In this document: positions 29,294-38,734 of the stretch, piece by piece | Layout of the letters: each line of letters starts with the position of its first letter | Position numbering within the stretch: position 1 is the stretch's first letter | Source of the DNA: Cobetia crustatorum | GTDB taxonomy: Bacteria > Pseudomonadota > Gammaproteobacteria > Pseudomonadales > Halomonadaceae | Assembly (NCBI RefSeq): GCF_000591415.1 | Contig: NZ_JEMF01000019.1 | Coordinates: 1-64,000 of the forward strand | Reading direction: 5' to 3' | DNA length: 64,000 nucleotides | Translations under genes and position numbers: made by a program | Notes under the pieces: model-generated | What the model was told of the DNA's origin: nothing | Database searches by the model: none | Seen by the model: the letters and a program-made list of their open reading frames with translations, nothing else

Positions 29294-29698
29294 ATGTCAC
29301 GAATTGGCCAGCCGCCAAATAACGACGGCCTTGAGCCTCCACAGCACCGCGCAAGAGCGCGCGGTGCTGTCATCGAGGCTGAAGTTGAACAGTGGCTGAC
29401 AACGCAAGGCATGACACCCGTCACACGGAATCAGCATGCCAAGGGCGGCGAGGTCGACCTGATCATGCGCGATGGCGATACTCTCGTTTTCGTTGAAGTA
29501 CGCTATCGTGCCAATAATCGATTCGGTAGCGCGCTTGAAAGCGTGACCAGCAGCAAACAACGCAGACTAATCAAGGCTGCGCGTTTTTATCTAGCCCAGC
29601 ACGGGCTATCATGTTCCTGCCGCTTCGACGTGGTAGGCGTGGAGGGGACAACCCCTCGATCCATCCAATGGATTCGCCACGCCTTCGAAGCGTTCTGA
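29294..29698 (+). CDS. yraN: YraN family (UPF0102) endonuclease-like protein
   Basis: 134 aa. Predicted restriction-endonuclease-like fold; the GGEVDLIMRD...LVFVEVRYR pattern (E-x-D ... E-V-R/K) fits a metal-dependent nuclease core related to archaeal Holliday-junction resolvases. Biological role not established. The ATG follows the lpoA stop by one base, so it is translationally coupled. The first 20 residues are not conserved in the family. Confidence 0.9.
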   Translation: MSRIGQPPNNDGLEPPQHRARARGAVIEAEVEQWLTTQGMTPVTRNQHAKGGEVDLIMRDGDTLVFVEVRYRANNRFGSALESVTSSKQRRLIKAARFYLAQHGLSCSCRFDVVGVEGTTPRSIQWIRHAFEAF

Positions 29699-30313
<615 letters not shown>

Positions 30314-30351
30314 CCTATTGTGTCGCACGGCGACCTACAGGAGATTACGGC

Positions 30352-30930
30352 ATGACGCCCAAGTATCTGCTTTCCCTCATGGCCACCGCCGGCTTTTTGA
30401 CCCTCACGGGCTGTACGACCGTAGCCGATCTGACGCACAGCGGTCCGATCGATGAGAACTACGGTGATCGCACGCTCGGTGCCCAGGTAGAAGATGAAAG
30501 CATCGAAACCAAGGTCGAGGTCAATCTCGGCAAGGTCGACGCTCGCTTCAATGATGCCCACGTCAACGTCAATGCCTACAACGGCATGGTACTACTGACT
30601 GGTCAGGTACCCAGCGATGAGCTCAAGCAGCGTGCCACGGATGTCGCCAAGGATGTACGTCGTGTGCGCCAAGTGCAGAATGCGCTGGAAATCAGCGCCA
30701 ACGCACCGGCCAGTCAGCGTGTTCAGGACACCTGGCTGACAACTCGCATCAAGGCCAAGCTTGCAGCGGATGCCAACATCGACTCTGGGCGCATTCTGGT
30801 GCTCACCGAGAATGCAAGCGTCTACTTGATGGGTATCGTCACGCAATCGGAAGCCAAGCAGATCGTCAACAAGGTGTCTGAAGTCGGCGGCATTCAGCGC
30901 ATTGCCAAGGTCTTTGAATACCTCGACTGA
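30352..30930 (+). CDS. dolP: BON-domain outer-membrane lipoprotein DolP (YraP)
   Basis: 192 aa. Signal peptide with lipobox LTGC, lipidated Cys21. Two BON domains follow (about 45-115 and 120-190), the second starting at DTWLTTRIKAKLAADANID. DolP binds anionic phospholipid at the division site and supports outer-membrane integrity and BAM. Last gene of the lpoA-yraN-diaA-dolP operon; a bidirectional terminator follows. Confidence 0.93.
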   Translation: MTPKYLLSLMATAGFLTLTGCTTVADLTHSGPIDENYGDRTLGAQVEDESIETKVEVNLGKVDARFNDAHVNVNAYNGMVLLTGQVPSDELKQRATDVAKDVRRVRQVQNALEISANAPASQRVQDTWLTTRIKAKLAADANIDSGRILVLTENASVYLMGIVTQSEAKQIVNKVSEVGGIQRIAKVFEYLD

Positions 30931-30960
30931 TCAGTGCCAGCATTAGTACATCTGTACGAT

Positions 30961-31008
30961 TCAAATAAAAACGCCCCGCAGACATGGTCTGCGGGCGTTT
31001 TTATTTGA
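30961..31008. terminator. Bidirectional intrinsic terminator between dolP and sspB
   Basis: Arms TCAAATAAAAACGCCC and GGGCGTTTTTATTTGA plus GCAGAC/GTCTGC (one bulged C) around an ATG loop. A-tract and T-tract flank it, so it works for both convergent operons. Confidence 0.9.
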
Positions 31009-31062
31009 ACGGCAATCTCACCCTAATCACACTGCGACTATATGAGATCGACGAACAAGATA

Positions 31063-31638
31063 TTACTTGATCACGCGCAGTGAAGGACGCCCCTTACGTG
31101 GCGGCTTCGGCTGATCATCACCATCAGTACTCTGTTCATCAGAATCAGATGCTTCGCCATTCTTCACCTCAACAGGACTCTCTTCTGTCGCTGCTGAGGC
31201 CTGCTTGCCATTACCTTCATCCACCGCCGCACTAGCACTGCCCACACTGGCAAGTGTCGGTCGCGGCGAAGCACTGGATTCAAGGTCAGCAGCCTCACCG
31301 AAGGTCTCTTCGTCTGCACCCGGCATTACCGGTTCATGACCAAAGACCATACCCACGCCATTCTCACGCGAGTAAAGCGCTACCAACGCAGGGGTCGGCA
31401 CACTGACGTGCATCGGCTGGCCGCCAAAACGGGCATTGAAGCTGACACCTTCATTGGCGATCAACAGATCACGCACCGCACCCGGTGCAATGTTCAACAC
31501 AATCTGACCATTCTGGACGTGTTGACGCGGTACCTGGACACCATCCTGCTCGGCGTCCACCACAATGTACGGCGTATTGTCGTTATCCAGCAGCCACTCG
31601 TAGAGTGCGCGTGCCAGATAAGGGCGACTGGAAAGCAT
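31063..31638 (-). CDS. sspB: ClpXP adaptor SspB (stringent starvation protein B)
   Basis: 191 aa. The N-terminal domain (about 1-115) binds ssrA-tagged peptides; RPYLARALYEWLLDNDNTPYIVVDA and VSFNARFGGQPMHVSVP are typical. A long acidic Ser/Ala/Glu linker (about 115-180) leads to the C-terminal GRPSLRVIK, the motif that docks on the ClpX zinc domain. The linker is longer than in E. coli SspB (165 aa). It follows sspA on the same strand. Confidence 0.95.
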   Translation of the reverse strand: MLSSRPYLARALYEWLLDNDNTPYIVVDAEQDGVQVPRQHVQNGQIVLNIAPGAVRDLLIANEGVSFNARFGGQPMHVSVPTPALVALYSRENGVGMVFGHEPVMPGADEETFGEAADLESSASPRPTLASVGSASAAVDEGNGKQASAATEESPVEVKNGEASDSDEQSTDGDDQPKPPRKGRPSLRVIK

Positions 31639-31793
31639 GAGAAAACCTCTTGGACTGCAATGGGTGTCAGCGACAACCGGTGCCTTGTGGCCACCGGACA
31701 GTGCCTCACTAGCTATGAAGGCTAGAGATAACCGTCAGGCACAAAGCCTGCCAGCAAGGCTGGCCACCCTCACGATGGCCAACCAGACATGGA

Positions 31794-32420
31794 TCAGAGA
31801 CGCATTTCACGCTCAGCCTCAGACAACGATGCCTTGAAGGCATCACGCCCGAACAGTCGCTCCATGTAGTTCAGCAGAGGCTTGACCTGCTTCTCTGGCA
31901 ACTCGATACCCAGTGTCGGCAAACGCCATAGGATCGGTGCAATACAGGTGTCCACCAACGAGAACTCGTCGCTCATGAAGAACGGCATGTCATCGAAGAT
32001 TGGAGAAATGCCGATCAGGCTCTCACGCAACTCCTTGCGCGCCTTGTCGGCTTCCTTCTTGGTGCCTGTCTGAATGGTTTCCATCATCGGCACCCATTCG
32101 CGCTCGATGCGATGCATCCACAAACGGCTCTGGGCGCGCGCAACCGGATACACCGGCAACAACGGCGGATGCGGAAAACGCTCGTCCAGATATTCCATCA
32201 TGACTTTGGACTCATAGAGCACCAGGTCACGGTCCAGCAGCGTCGGCACACTGTTATACGGATTCAGGTCGGCCAATTCGGCCGGACGATTATCATCATC
32301 CACATCAATGATATCGACGGCTACACCCTTCTCGGCCAGTACGATCCGTACTCGGTGGCTGAAGTGGTCGTCACCACCAGAGTAGAAGGTCATCGATGAA
32401 CGCTTGGCCACAACACCCAT
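31794..32420 (-). CDS. sspA: Stringent starvation protein A (GST-fold RNA polymerase-associated protein)
   Basis: 208 aa. Thioredoxin-like N-domain ([24 protein letters not shown]) and all-helical GST C-domain. SspA binds RNA polymerase and changes promoter use under stress and starvation. [23 protein letters not shown] is the GST substrate-side loop. It lies 155 bp before sspB on the same strand; the pair is commonly co-transcribed. Confidence 0.95.
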   Translation of the reverse strand: MGVVAKRSSMTFYSGGDDHFSHRVRIVLAEKGVAVDIIDVDDDNRPAELADLNPYNSVPTLLDRDLVLYESKVMMEYLDERFPHPPLLPVYPVARAQSRLWMHRIEREWVPMMETIQTGTKKEADKARKELRESLIGISPIFDDMPFFMSDEFSLVDTCIAPILWRLPTLGIELPEKQVKPLLNYMERLFGRDAFKASLSEAEREMRL

Positions 32421-32536
32421 GAAACTGTCCTCGCATCTGTTCGAGACATGCCCGTGTCAGCTTTTGGCCTGACAATCGGGGATAAGTTTCCTCTGGTCGG
32501 CACATCAATGAAGAAGAACCGATCAAAGGGTCAGCT

Positions 32537-32591
32537 TTGCGTCATCTTACGGTGACGCAAGCGGGCGCGCGACTGATCAGCCGCGCGCCCG
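32537..32591. repeat. Two tandem hairpins between petC and sspA
   Basis: TTGCGTCA/TGACGCAA (32537-32560) and CGGGCGCGCG/CGCGCGCCCG (32562-32591) are perfect and adjacent. They lie after the petC stop's far side, upstream of sspA on the minus strand reading from sspA to petC direction, that is in the 217-bp gap 32421-32637. No T-tract follows on either strand. They may be a barrier or RNA stabiliser; function unknown. Confidence 0.45.
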
Positions 32592-32637
32592 TCACTGCCG
32601 ACTCGCCATTATCGATGAGCACGCTCAGCAAGTGCCA

Positions 32638-33417
32638 TCAATGAATGTCGCGCCAGTATTCCTTCTTGAGAAGATACGCCAGCAAGGTAAAGATCAAAAT
32701 GAATATTAACACCTTGGGCGCCATGTTCTCAGCCTTGAGTCGGGATGGCTCGCCAACATAGGAGAGGAAATTAGTCAGATCCCACATGGCTTGATCAAAC
32801 TCCTGCGTCGTCATACTGCCCGACTGGGTTATTTCAAGCACCTCACAGGACTGATAGCGACCTGTTTCAAGGTCCAGCTCTGCCCCCAGCAGCGCAATAT
32901 CACTCTGGGTGCACACTTTCTCCTGCACCCCCTGCAGCGGCTCCAGCACGTGCGGCATCCCCACCTGCGGGAAAACAGAGTTATTGACGCCCCAAGGGCG
33001 CGACTCATCGCGATAGAAGCTGCGTAGATAGGTGTAGATCCAGTCCGTGCCACGCAGCCGCGCCTCAAGCGAGAGATCCGGCGGCGGCGCACCAAACCAG
33101 TCAGTGGCATCCTCGGCACTCATGCCGATACGCATGGTGTCATTGATCTTGAGTTCTGGCGAGAAAATCAAGAATTTCTCGACTAGATCCTCAGGCATGC
33201 CCAAGTCCTCAGCAGCCCGTGAATAACGCTGATATTGCAGACTATGACAGCCTAGACAGTAATTGGTATAAAGCTGCATGCCGCGCTGTAACGAAGGTTG
33301 GTCTCGCAGGTCTGGCTTCATTGTGTCCAGACGGACTTCACTGCCTGCCGCCATCGCAAGCGCCGATGCAAATAAACCCATCACTGCCAACAGGCAGGTC
33401 GCAAGATACTTTCTCAT
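32638..33417 (-). CDS. petC: Cytochrome c1 subunit of the bc1 complex
   Basis: 259 aa. Signal peptide (about 1-23, ending AMA), covalent haem motif C54-L-G-C57-H58, and a C-terminal membrane anchor (VLIFILIFTLLAYLL) followed by KKEYWRDIH. It passes electrons from the Rieske protein to soluble cytochrome c in the periplasm. The ATG overlaps the cytochrome b stop by 4 nt. Its presence shows a branched respiratory chain with complex III, which E. coli lacks. Confidence 0.96.
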   Translation of the reverse strand: MRKYLATCLLAVMGLFASALAMAAGSEVRLDTMKPDLRDQPSLQRGMQLYTNYCLGCHSLQYQRYSRAAEDLGMPEDLVEKFLIFSPELKINDTMRIGMSAEDATDWFGAPPPDLSLEARLRGTDWIYTYLRSFYRDESRPWGVNNSVFPQVGMPHVLEPLQGVQEKVCTQSDIALLGAELDLETGRYQSCEVLEITQSGSMTTQEFDQAMWDLTNFLSYVGEPSRLKAENMAPKVLIFILIFTLLAYLLKKEYWRDIH

Positions 33418-34679
33418 CGGCCTGTCACCCTACCCGGCACCGCTCGCGTCGCTTCGAAGCGCGTGTAGAACGGCATCAGTATAAAGAAGGCAAAATAAGC
33501 CACCGTTGCCACCTGCGCAATTATCGTGCGCTCGGCTGTTGGCGGCATCACACCCAGCACGCCCAGTGTCACAAAGCTCACTACAAACACGACAATGGCT
33601 ATGCGTGACAACCAGCCCTTGTAACGAATCGAGCGAACCGGAGAGCGATCCAACCACGGCAGCACAAACAGAATGGCAATGGCCAACCCCATGACCACGA
33701 CACCCCAGAACTTGGCATCGACACCAAACAATGGATAATTCACTGCGCGCAGCATTGCGTAGAAAGGCGTGAAGTACCAGACAGGGGCAATATGCTCAGG
33801 CGTCTGCAGCGAATTCGCCGGTTCAAAGTTGGGCGTTTCGAGGAAGTAGCCACCGCCTTCCGGGAAATAGAATATTACCGCACAGAACACGAATAGGAAG
33901 ACCCCCACACCTACCAGGTCCTTCACTGTGTAATACGGATGAAACGGAATACCATCCAGTGGATTGCCCGCTTCATCCTTCTTATCCTTGATCTCGATAC
34001 CGTCCGGGTTATTCGACCCTACCTCATGCAGTGCCACAAGATGCAGCACCACTAGCCCCACAATCACCAACGGCAGCGCAATGACATGCAATGCAAAGAA
34101 CCGATTCAAGGTAATACCCGAAATCAGGTAATCACCACGAATCATCTGTGCCAGATCGCCTCCAATCACGGGAATAGCGGTAAACAGGGAGATAATCACC
34201 TGCGCGCCCCAATAAGACATCTGCCCCCAGGGCAGCAAGTAACCCATGAAGGCTTCGGCCATCAGCGCCAGATAAATACACATGCCAAAGATCCACACCA
34301 ACTCTCGCGGCGCTCGGTAAGAACCGTAAAGCAGACCACGAAACATATGCAGATAGATTACCACGAAGAAGGCCGAGGCACCGGTGGAATGCATATAGCG
34401 GATCAACCAGCCATATTCCACATCACGCATGATGTACTCAATCGAAGCGAAGGCCCCTTCTGCTGTCGGGGTGTAGCTCATGGTCAACCAGATACCGGTA
34501 ATGATCTGGTTGACCAGTACCAGCATCGCAAGTGAGCCGAAAAAATAGAAGAAATTGAAGTTTTTCGGCGCGTAGTAGCCCGTCAAATGATCTTGCATCA
34601 ACTGAGTGGCCGGAAAGCGGTCATCGATCCAGCGCATCACGCCTCGCGGCGCCTTGGGACGGTCAGGATTACCCATCAT
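33414..34679 (-). CDS. petB: Cytochrome b subunit of the bc1 complex
   Basis: 421 aa, eight membrane helices. The two bis-His haem ligands lie in YMHSTGASAFFVVIYLHMFRGL and in FFALHVIALPLVIVGLVVLHLVALH; the quinol-oxidation PEWY-type motif appears as APVWYFTPFYAM, with PVWY instead of PEWY. In the mitochondrial family PEWY is usual, while PxWY variants occur in bacteria. Overlaps petA and petC by 4 nt, so the three subunits are made in coupled fashion. Confidence 0.96.
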   Translation of the reverse strand: MMGNPDRPKAPRGVMRWIDDRFPATQLMQDHLTGYYAPKNFNFFYFFGSLAMLVLVNQIITGIWLTMSYTPTAEGAFASIEYIMRDVEYGWLIRYMHSTGASAFFVVIYLHMFRGLLYGSYRAPRELVWIFGMCIYLALMAEAFMGYLLPWGQMSYWGAQVIISLFTAIPVIGGDLAQMIRGDYLISGITLNRFFALHVIALPLVIVGLVVLHLVALHEVGSNNPDGIEIKDKKDEAGNPLDGIPFHPYYTVKDLVGVGVFLFVFCAVIFYFPEGGGYFLETPNFEPANSLQTPEHIAPVWYFTPFYAMLRAVNYPLFGVDAKFWGVVVMGLAIAILFVLPWLDRSPVRSIRYKGWLSRIAIVVFVVSFVTLGVLGVMPPTAERTIIAQVATVAYFAFFILMPFYTRFEATRAVPGRVTGR

Positions 34680-35272
34680 GCAGTCTCCTCGTCGACACCG
34701 ATGACCAACACCTGCTCACTCTCGTAGCGATGTGGAGGTACTTCCAGATTCGAAGGTGCTGGCACTCCAGTGAAAACGCGCCCAGCGAGATCGAATTTAG
34801 AACCATGACACGCACATAGATAGCCACCCGGCCAATCGGCACCAAGATCAGCCGCGCCTATCTCGGGACGATATCCCGGAGAGCAACCAAGATGCGTGCA
34901 TATCCCCACCAACACGACATATTCAGGCTTGATAGAGCGCAACACCGCGTCAACGTATGGCGGCTGCTGCGGCCGCTGTGATTCGGGGTCCTGGAGCTCT
35001 GCAGGAGGAATGGCACGAATATCTGCAATCATTGCGGGAGTGCGATTAACCACCCACACCGGCTTGCCACGCCATTCAATGGTCATCTGTTGCCCAGGTG
35101 CCAGGCGTGAAATATCCGCAGTCACGGGCGCACCCGCCGCACGTGCACGCGCGCTTGGCTGCCATGAGGCCAGAAAGGGAGTCGCGATTCCAACAACGCC
35201 TACCGCTCCGACCACGGTTGTCGCACTGACAAGGAAACGTCGCCGTCCTCGATTCACACCGCGGTTTGCCAT
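34676..35272 (-). CDS. petA: Rieske iron-sulfur subunit of the bc1 complex
   Basis: 198 aa from ATG 35272 (MANRGVNRGRRRF), which has GGGAGG upstream. Twin-arginine signal/anchor (GRRRFLVSATTVVG) near the N-terminus, then the Rieske domain with CTHLGC and CACHGS, the Cys and His ligands of the 2Fe-2S cluster. First gene of petABC. Folded export by Tat is expected because the cluster is inserted in the cytoplasm. Confidence 0.96.
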   Translation of the reverse strand: MANRGVNRGRRRFLVSATTVVGAVGVVGIATPFLASWQPSARARAAGAPVTADISRLAPGQQMTIEWRGKPVWVVNRTPAMIADIRAIPPAELQDPESQRPQQPPYVDAVLRSIKPEYVVLVGICTHLGCSPGYRPEIGAADLGADWPGGYLCACHGSKFDLAGRVFTGVPAPSNLEVPPHRYESEQVLVIGVDEETA

Positions 35273-35430
35273 TTTGTTATTGCCTCCCAAACACCACCGC
35301 ATGATGCCCAGCTATCCCCTCGCTAAGCATTCGAAGCTTGAATGTATTAAAGGGCAATAAGCGGAACCTAACAACTCAAGAAAATAGCCTTGTAAAAAGC
35401 CACTTTCTTCAACTGCACATCAATACAGCA

Positions 35431-35470
35431 AAAAAAAACGTCCAGCACCTTGCGGGTACTGGACGTTTTT
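35431..35470. terminator. Intrinsic terminator after rpsI
   Basis: Arms AAAAACGTCCAG/CTGGACGTTTTT with an inner GTACC-like helix and a run of eight A residues on the plus strand (T-run on the minus strand). It closes rplM-rpsI, 19 bp after the rpsI stop. Confidence 0.88.
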
Positions 35471-35488
35471 GTGGTCGACGCTGTTCTC

Positions 35489-35878
35489 TTAACGCTTGGA
35501 GAACTGCGGACGACGACGGGCCTTGCGCAGGCCGACTTTCTTACGCTCGACTTCACGAGCGTCGCGAGTGACGTAACCAGCGGCACGCAGTGCCGGACGG
35601 AAGTCCTCGTTGTATGCCATCAGGGCACGAGTAATGCCGTGACGGATAGCGCCTGCTTGAGCAGAACCACCACCACCAGCGACAGTGACGTAAACGTCGA
35701 ACTGTTCGGTAGTTTCGGTCAGCTCGAGCGGCTGGCGAACCACCATGCGACCTGTCACACGACCGAAGTAGTCGTTAAGGTCACGCTGGTTGACGGTGAT
35801 TTTGCCGGTGCCCGGCTTCATGAAGACGCGCGCGGTAGAAGTCTTGCGGCGCCCGGTACCATAATGCTGCTGTGTCAT
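35489..35878 (-). CDS. rpsI: 30S ribosomal protein S9
   Basis: 129 aa, standard length. [19 protein letters not shown] at the start, [19 protein letters not shown] in the middle and the basic C-terminal tail [11 protein letters not shown], whose last Arg reaches the P-site tRNA. Follows rplM by 13 nt as in nearly all bacteria. Confidence 0.99.
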   Translation of the reverse strand: MTQQHYGTGRRKTSTARVFMKPGTGKITVNQRDLNDYFGRVTGRMVVRQPLELTETTEQFDVYVTVAGGGGSAQAGAIRHGITRALMAYNEDFRPALRAAGYVTRDAREVERKKVGLRKARRRPQFSKR

Positions 35879-35891
35879 GGCGATGCTTCCC

Positions 35892-36320
35892 TCAGATGTT
35901 CAGTTCTTGCGGCTGCTGCGCAGCGTGCGGATGCTCGGCGCCAGCATAGACTTTCAGCTTGGACTGCATGGCACGACCCAGCGGACCCTTCGGCAGCATG
36001 CCCTTGACAGCCAGTTCGATCACGCGCTCAGGCTTGTGGTCGATCATCTGGTTGAAGGTCATGGAGCGCAGGCCACCCGGGTAACCGGTGTGACGGTAGT
36101 AGGTCTTGGCTTCAGCTTTGCGGCCAGTCACTGCTACCTTCTCGGCGTTGATGACGACGATGTAATCGCCGGTATCAACGTGCGGAGTGTACTCGGCTTT
36201 ATGCTTGCCGCGTAGGCGACGAGCAATTTCAGTAGCCATACGGCCCAGCGTCTTGCCGGCTGCGTCGACGACGAACCAGTCACGCTGGACGGACTGCGGC
36301 TTGGCAGTAAACGTCTTCAT
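35892..36320 (-). CDS. rplM: 50S ribosomal protein L13
   Basis: 142 aa from ATG 36320 ([20 protein letters not shown]), preceded by AGGTGA at 7 nt; an upstream in-frame start adds ten unsupported residues. L13 is an early-assembly protein of the large subunit. [38 protein letters not shown] is the family signature. The mRNA leader may be about 190 nt if the promoter at 36516-36544 is correct. Confidence 0.99.
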   Translation of the reverse strand: MKTFTAKPQSVQRDWFVVDAAGKTLGRMATEIARRLRGKHKAEYTPHVDTGDYIVVINAEKVAVTGRKAEAKTYYRHTGYPGGLRSMTFNQMIDHKPERVIELAVKGMLPKGPLGRAMQSKLKVYAGAEHPHAAQQPQELNI

Positions 36321-36515
36321 GGATGAATCACCTATAGTCGGGTCTTGCACTTAGTGCGCGACCAATCCCTATTTTTCTTGGTTGTCCGACGCCTGGCAGT
36401 GAGTGACTTGCTGCTTGCGCAGTCATGTTCATCCCATCTCCAGACTGCTCCCGCTCATCAAGAGTGAAGGACTCAGGACGACTCGGGAACCGGTCAACAG
36501 TTCGAGCGAGCGCGC

Positions 36516-36544
36516 ATTGTACATGCCAAGCGCGCCCATCACAA
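36516..36544 (-). promoter_or_regulatory. Probable sigma-70 promoter of rplM-rpsI
   Basis: Minus strand TTGTGA, 17-nt spacer, TACAAT. Predicted start near 36509, leaving a leader of about 190 nt before rplM, in which autogenous control could act; no known L13-type leader fold was recognised. Confidence 0.5.
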
Positions 36545-36570
36545 AGGCTATTTTGTCTCGCTGCGCAGCC

Positions 36571-37728
36571 TTACGGCTTGTGCGGTAACGCCAGATATTC
36601 GCGCGATTGCATTTCCTGCAGCCGCGACAGCGTACGCTGGAACTCGAAGTCGAGGTTTCCGCCAGTATAGAGGTTCTCGATTGCCATCTCGGCGCTCATC
36701 AACAGCTTTACACCACGGTCATAGAACTCATCAACCATGTTGATGAAGCGACGCACCTGGTCATCACTATCACGCCCCATCTGCGGCACTTCAGAAACCA
36801 GTACGGTATGAAATTCACGTGCCAACTCAATGTAGTCATTCTGACTGCGCGGGCCATCGCACAGTTCATCGAAATGAAACCACACCACATCTTCATGACG
36901 ACGTAATGCGTGCAGGACGCGATGATTGATACTGAGGCCTTCATCATGATGACCTTCTGCACCGGCAATGGAGCGAAACTCACGCGCCAGTTTCGCAGCA
37001 CTGGCATCGTTCAGCGGGCTGTGGAACAGCTCAGCATGTTCCAGTGCACGCAAGCGATAGTCGATGCCCGAGTCGACATTGACCACGGTACAATGACGCT
37101 TGACCAGATCAATGGCCGGCATGAAGCGCACTCGTTGCAGGCCATCCTTGTAAAGCTCATCGGGCACGATATTGGAGGTGGCGACCAACACCACACCCTG
37201 CCGGAAAAGCTCCTCGAACAAGGTGGCGAGAATCATGGCATCCGTGATGTCCTTGACGAAGAACTCATCGAAGCAGATCACTCGTGCCTCAACGGCAAAT
37301 TTGGCCGCCACTAGCGTCAGAGGGTTTTTCTCGCCCTTGTAATGACCCAGCTCGTTATGGACACGCTGCATGAAGCGATGAAAGTGCGTGCGCATCTTGT
37401 CAGCGAAGGGCAGGCTTTCGTAAAAGGTGTCGACCAGGTAGGTCTTGCCACGTCCCACACCACCCCAGAAATAGAGCCCCATGATTTCAGGCACTTCATC
37501 GACTGCTGCCGGCAGTGCAGGTTTACCGAACAATCGGCGCACCTTGGACCCCAAACCACTGTTGCCCGTGGCATCTGAAATCTTGCCAGGTGTCTGGCGC
37601 GGGGTACGCACCAAATCGTCATAGAGTCGTTGCAGATGTCGAACCGCATCTTCCTGGGCGGCATCGTAGGCAAAATCATCACGCTTGAGATCTGCCTGGT
37701 ACTTCTCGAGGGGCGTAAGTGCTGGCAT
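36571..37728 (-). CDS. zapE: Cell division AFG1-like ATPase ZapE
   Basis: 385 aa from ATG 37728 (MPALTPLEKYQADLKRDDF); an upstream TTG would add a non-conserved leader. Walker A GGVGRGKT at residues 89-96, Walker B VICFDEFFVKDITDAM, sensor VVLVATSNIVPDELYKDGLQR. ZapE is an AFG1-family AAA ATPase that associates with the Z ring under low oxygen or heat. In E. coli zapE and zapG are neighbours of degS, as here, although zapE and zapG diverge. Confidence 0.94.
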   Translation of the reverse strand: MPALTPLEKYQADLKRDDFAYDAAQEDAVRHLQRLYDDLVRTPRQTPGKISDATGNSGLGSKVRRLFGKPALPAAVDEVPEIMGLYFWGGVGRGKTYLVDTFYESLPFADKMRTHFHRFMQRVHNELGHYKGEKNPLTLVAAKFAVEARVICFDEFFVKDITDAMILATLFEELFRQGVVLVATSNIVPDELYKDGLQRVRFMPAIDLVKRHCTVVNVDSGIDYRLRALEHAELFHSPLNDASAAKLAREFRSIAGAEGHHDEGLSINHRVLHALRRHEDVVWFHFDELCDGPRSQNDYIELAREFHTVLVSEVPQMGRDSDDQVRRFINMVDEFYDRGVKLLMSAEMAIENLYTGGNLDFEFQRTLSRLQEMQSREYLALPHKP

Positions 37729-37838
37729 GGAGAAACCCGGTGCAGGCCAGACCCAGCAAATCGCTGCGCCTGACGCGGAAAGGACGAAGATCACACCTGA
37801 ACGGGCATAACCGGCAGGCAAGGACGAATTTGCGCGGC

Positions 37839-37844
37839 ATTATA
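37839..37844 (-). promoter_or_regulatory. Candidate -10 box for zapE
   Basis: A perfect minus-strand TATAAT, about 104 nt before the zapE start at its predicted transcript start. The -35 region (TGGGTA at 17 nt) is weak. Confidence 0.35.
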
Positions 37845-38193
37845 CGCCTTGAACTGCTCTTTACCCACTGCAGTGCACGTAAATCCACGGGGTAATATCC
37901 TGAAAGAGACTCACAATAGTCAGGCAAACATCATCGACTTCCCGTTATGACGCGAACGAAAACGACCAAGGTATCTCTCAAGGCGAATTGACGCATCGCG
38001 GCATCGCACCGATATAATGGCCTGCGGACACCTTTCAAACACCAATGGCATGCTGGCAACAGCGCCCGCCATTGGCAAAACGAAGAACATGGGTTCTGCT
38101 GGACCTTAGACCGATCAAACATCGGCATCATTGAATATCGGCACTGTGCCCCAGCGGTGATGATCACCGCAGTCGTGACACAAGGAGAGCGAC
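37845..38193 (+). promoter_or_regulatory. zapE-zapG divergent region with a zapG promoter and structured leader
   Basis: Plus strand TTGACG (37988-37993), 19-nt spacer, TATAAT (38013-38018); the spacer is 2 nt longer than ideal. The transcript would begin near 38025 and carry a 170-nt leader with two hairpins: arms CCAATGGC/GCCATTGG, and the palindrome GCGGTGATGATCACCGC at 38154-38170 ending just before the AAGGAG of zapG. No coding sequence is convincing here. Confidence 0.5.
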
Positions 38194-38646
38194 GTGAACG
38201 AGAGCAATATTGACTGGATCCTGGCCATTGCCTGCTTTCTGGCCGGCATCGGTATCGGCGCCTTGTGCTACCACCTGCTGAATGCCAACGTGGCGCGCAA
38301 TCAGAAAACTCGTCAGAAACTGGCAGAACGTGAACTGGAACTCACCCAATTCCGTGATGCACTCAATGATCATTTCTCCAAGGCCAGCGATCTGACTGAC
38401 CAGATTCAGCGTGCCGGTAACGAACTGCGCCAGCATCTAGCTAGCGGTGCCGCGACACTGTGCGATGACAGCCAGCTCAAACGCCGCCTGCTGGACACCG
38501 ACACCGGCGAAGAAGACAACGAGGACAACACGCTCGATCTTCCGCGGGACTACGCAGACAATCGCGGCACGCTGTCTGAAGATTTCGGGCTCAAGCCGCA
38601 GCCTGAAGACACGGATGCTGCACCGGCCACGCCACCACGGATCTAA
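38194..38646 (+). CDS. zapG: ZapG/YhcB family inner-membrane protein (DUF1043)
   Basis: 150 aa with a GTG start at 38194, placed 6 nt after AAGGAG. One N-terminal membrane helix (about 6-26, WILAIACFLAGIGIGALCYHLL), then a long coiled coil (about 30-85; KTRQKLAERELELTQFRDALNDHFSK) and an acidic tail. In E. coli ZapG links cell size, division and envelope growth. The gene sits between zapE and degS as in E. coli. Confidence 0.9.
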   Translation: MNESNIDWILAIACFLAGIGIGALCYHLLNANVARNQKTRQKLAERELELTQFRDALNDHFSKASDLTDQIQRAGNELRQHLASGAATLCDDSQLKRRLLDTDTGEEDNEDNTLDLPRDYADNRGTLSEDFGLKPQPEDTDAAPATPPRI

Positions 38647-38662
38647 CCGTATCGTTATCGCT

Positions 38663-38708
38663 GTCCCAGCAAAAAGACCGCCCTCATGGGCGGTCTTTTT
38701 GCTGGGAC
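38663..38708. terminator. Bidirectional terminator between zapG and the Nif3 gene
   Basis: A 21-bp perfect stem whose arms start GTCCCAGCAAAAAG and contain GACCGCCC/GGGCGGTC, with a TCAT loop and A5/T5 tracts within the arms. Serves both convergent genes. Confidence 0.92.
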
Positions 38709-38734
38709 ATCACAATCAAATCCGCTTCATCCCA

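Noticed and set aside
38046-38135. 29-codon ORF inside the zapG leader
   Set aside because: No ribosome site and no conserved motif; overlaps a hairpin and is likely chance.
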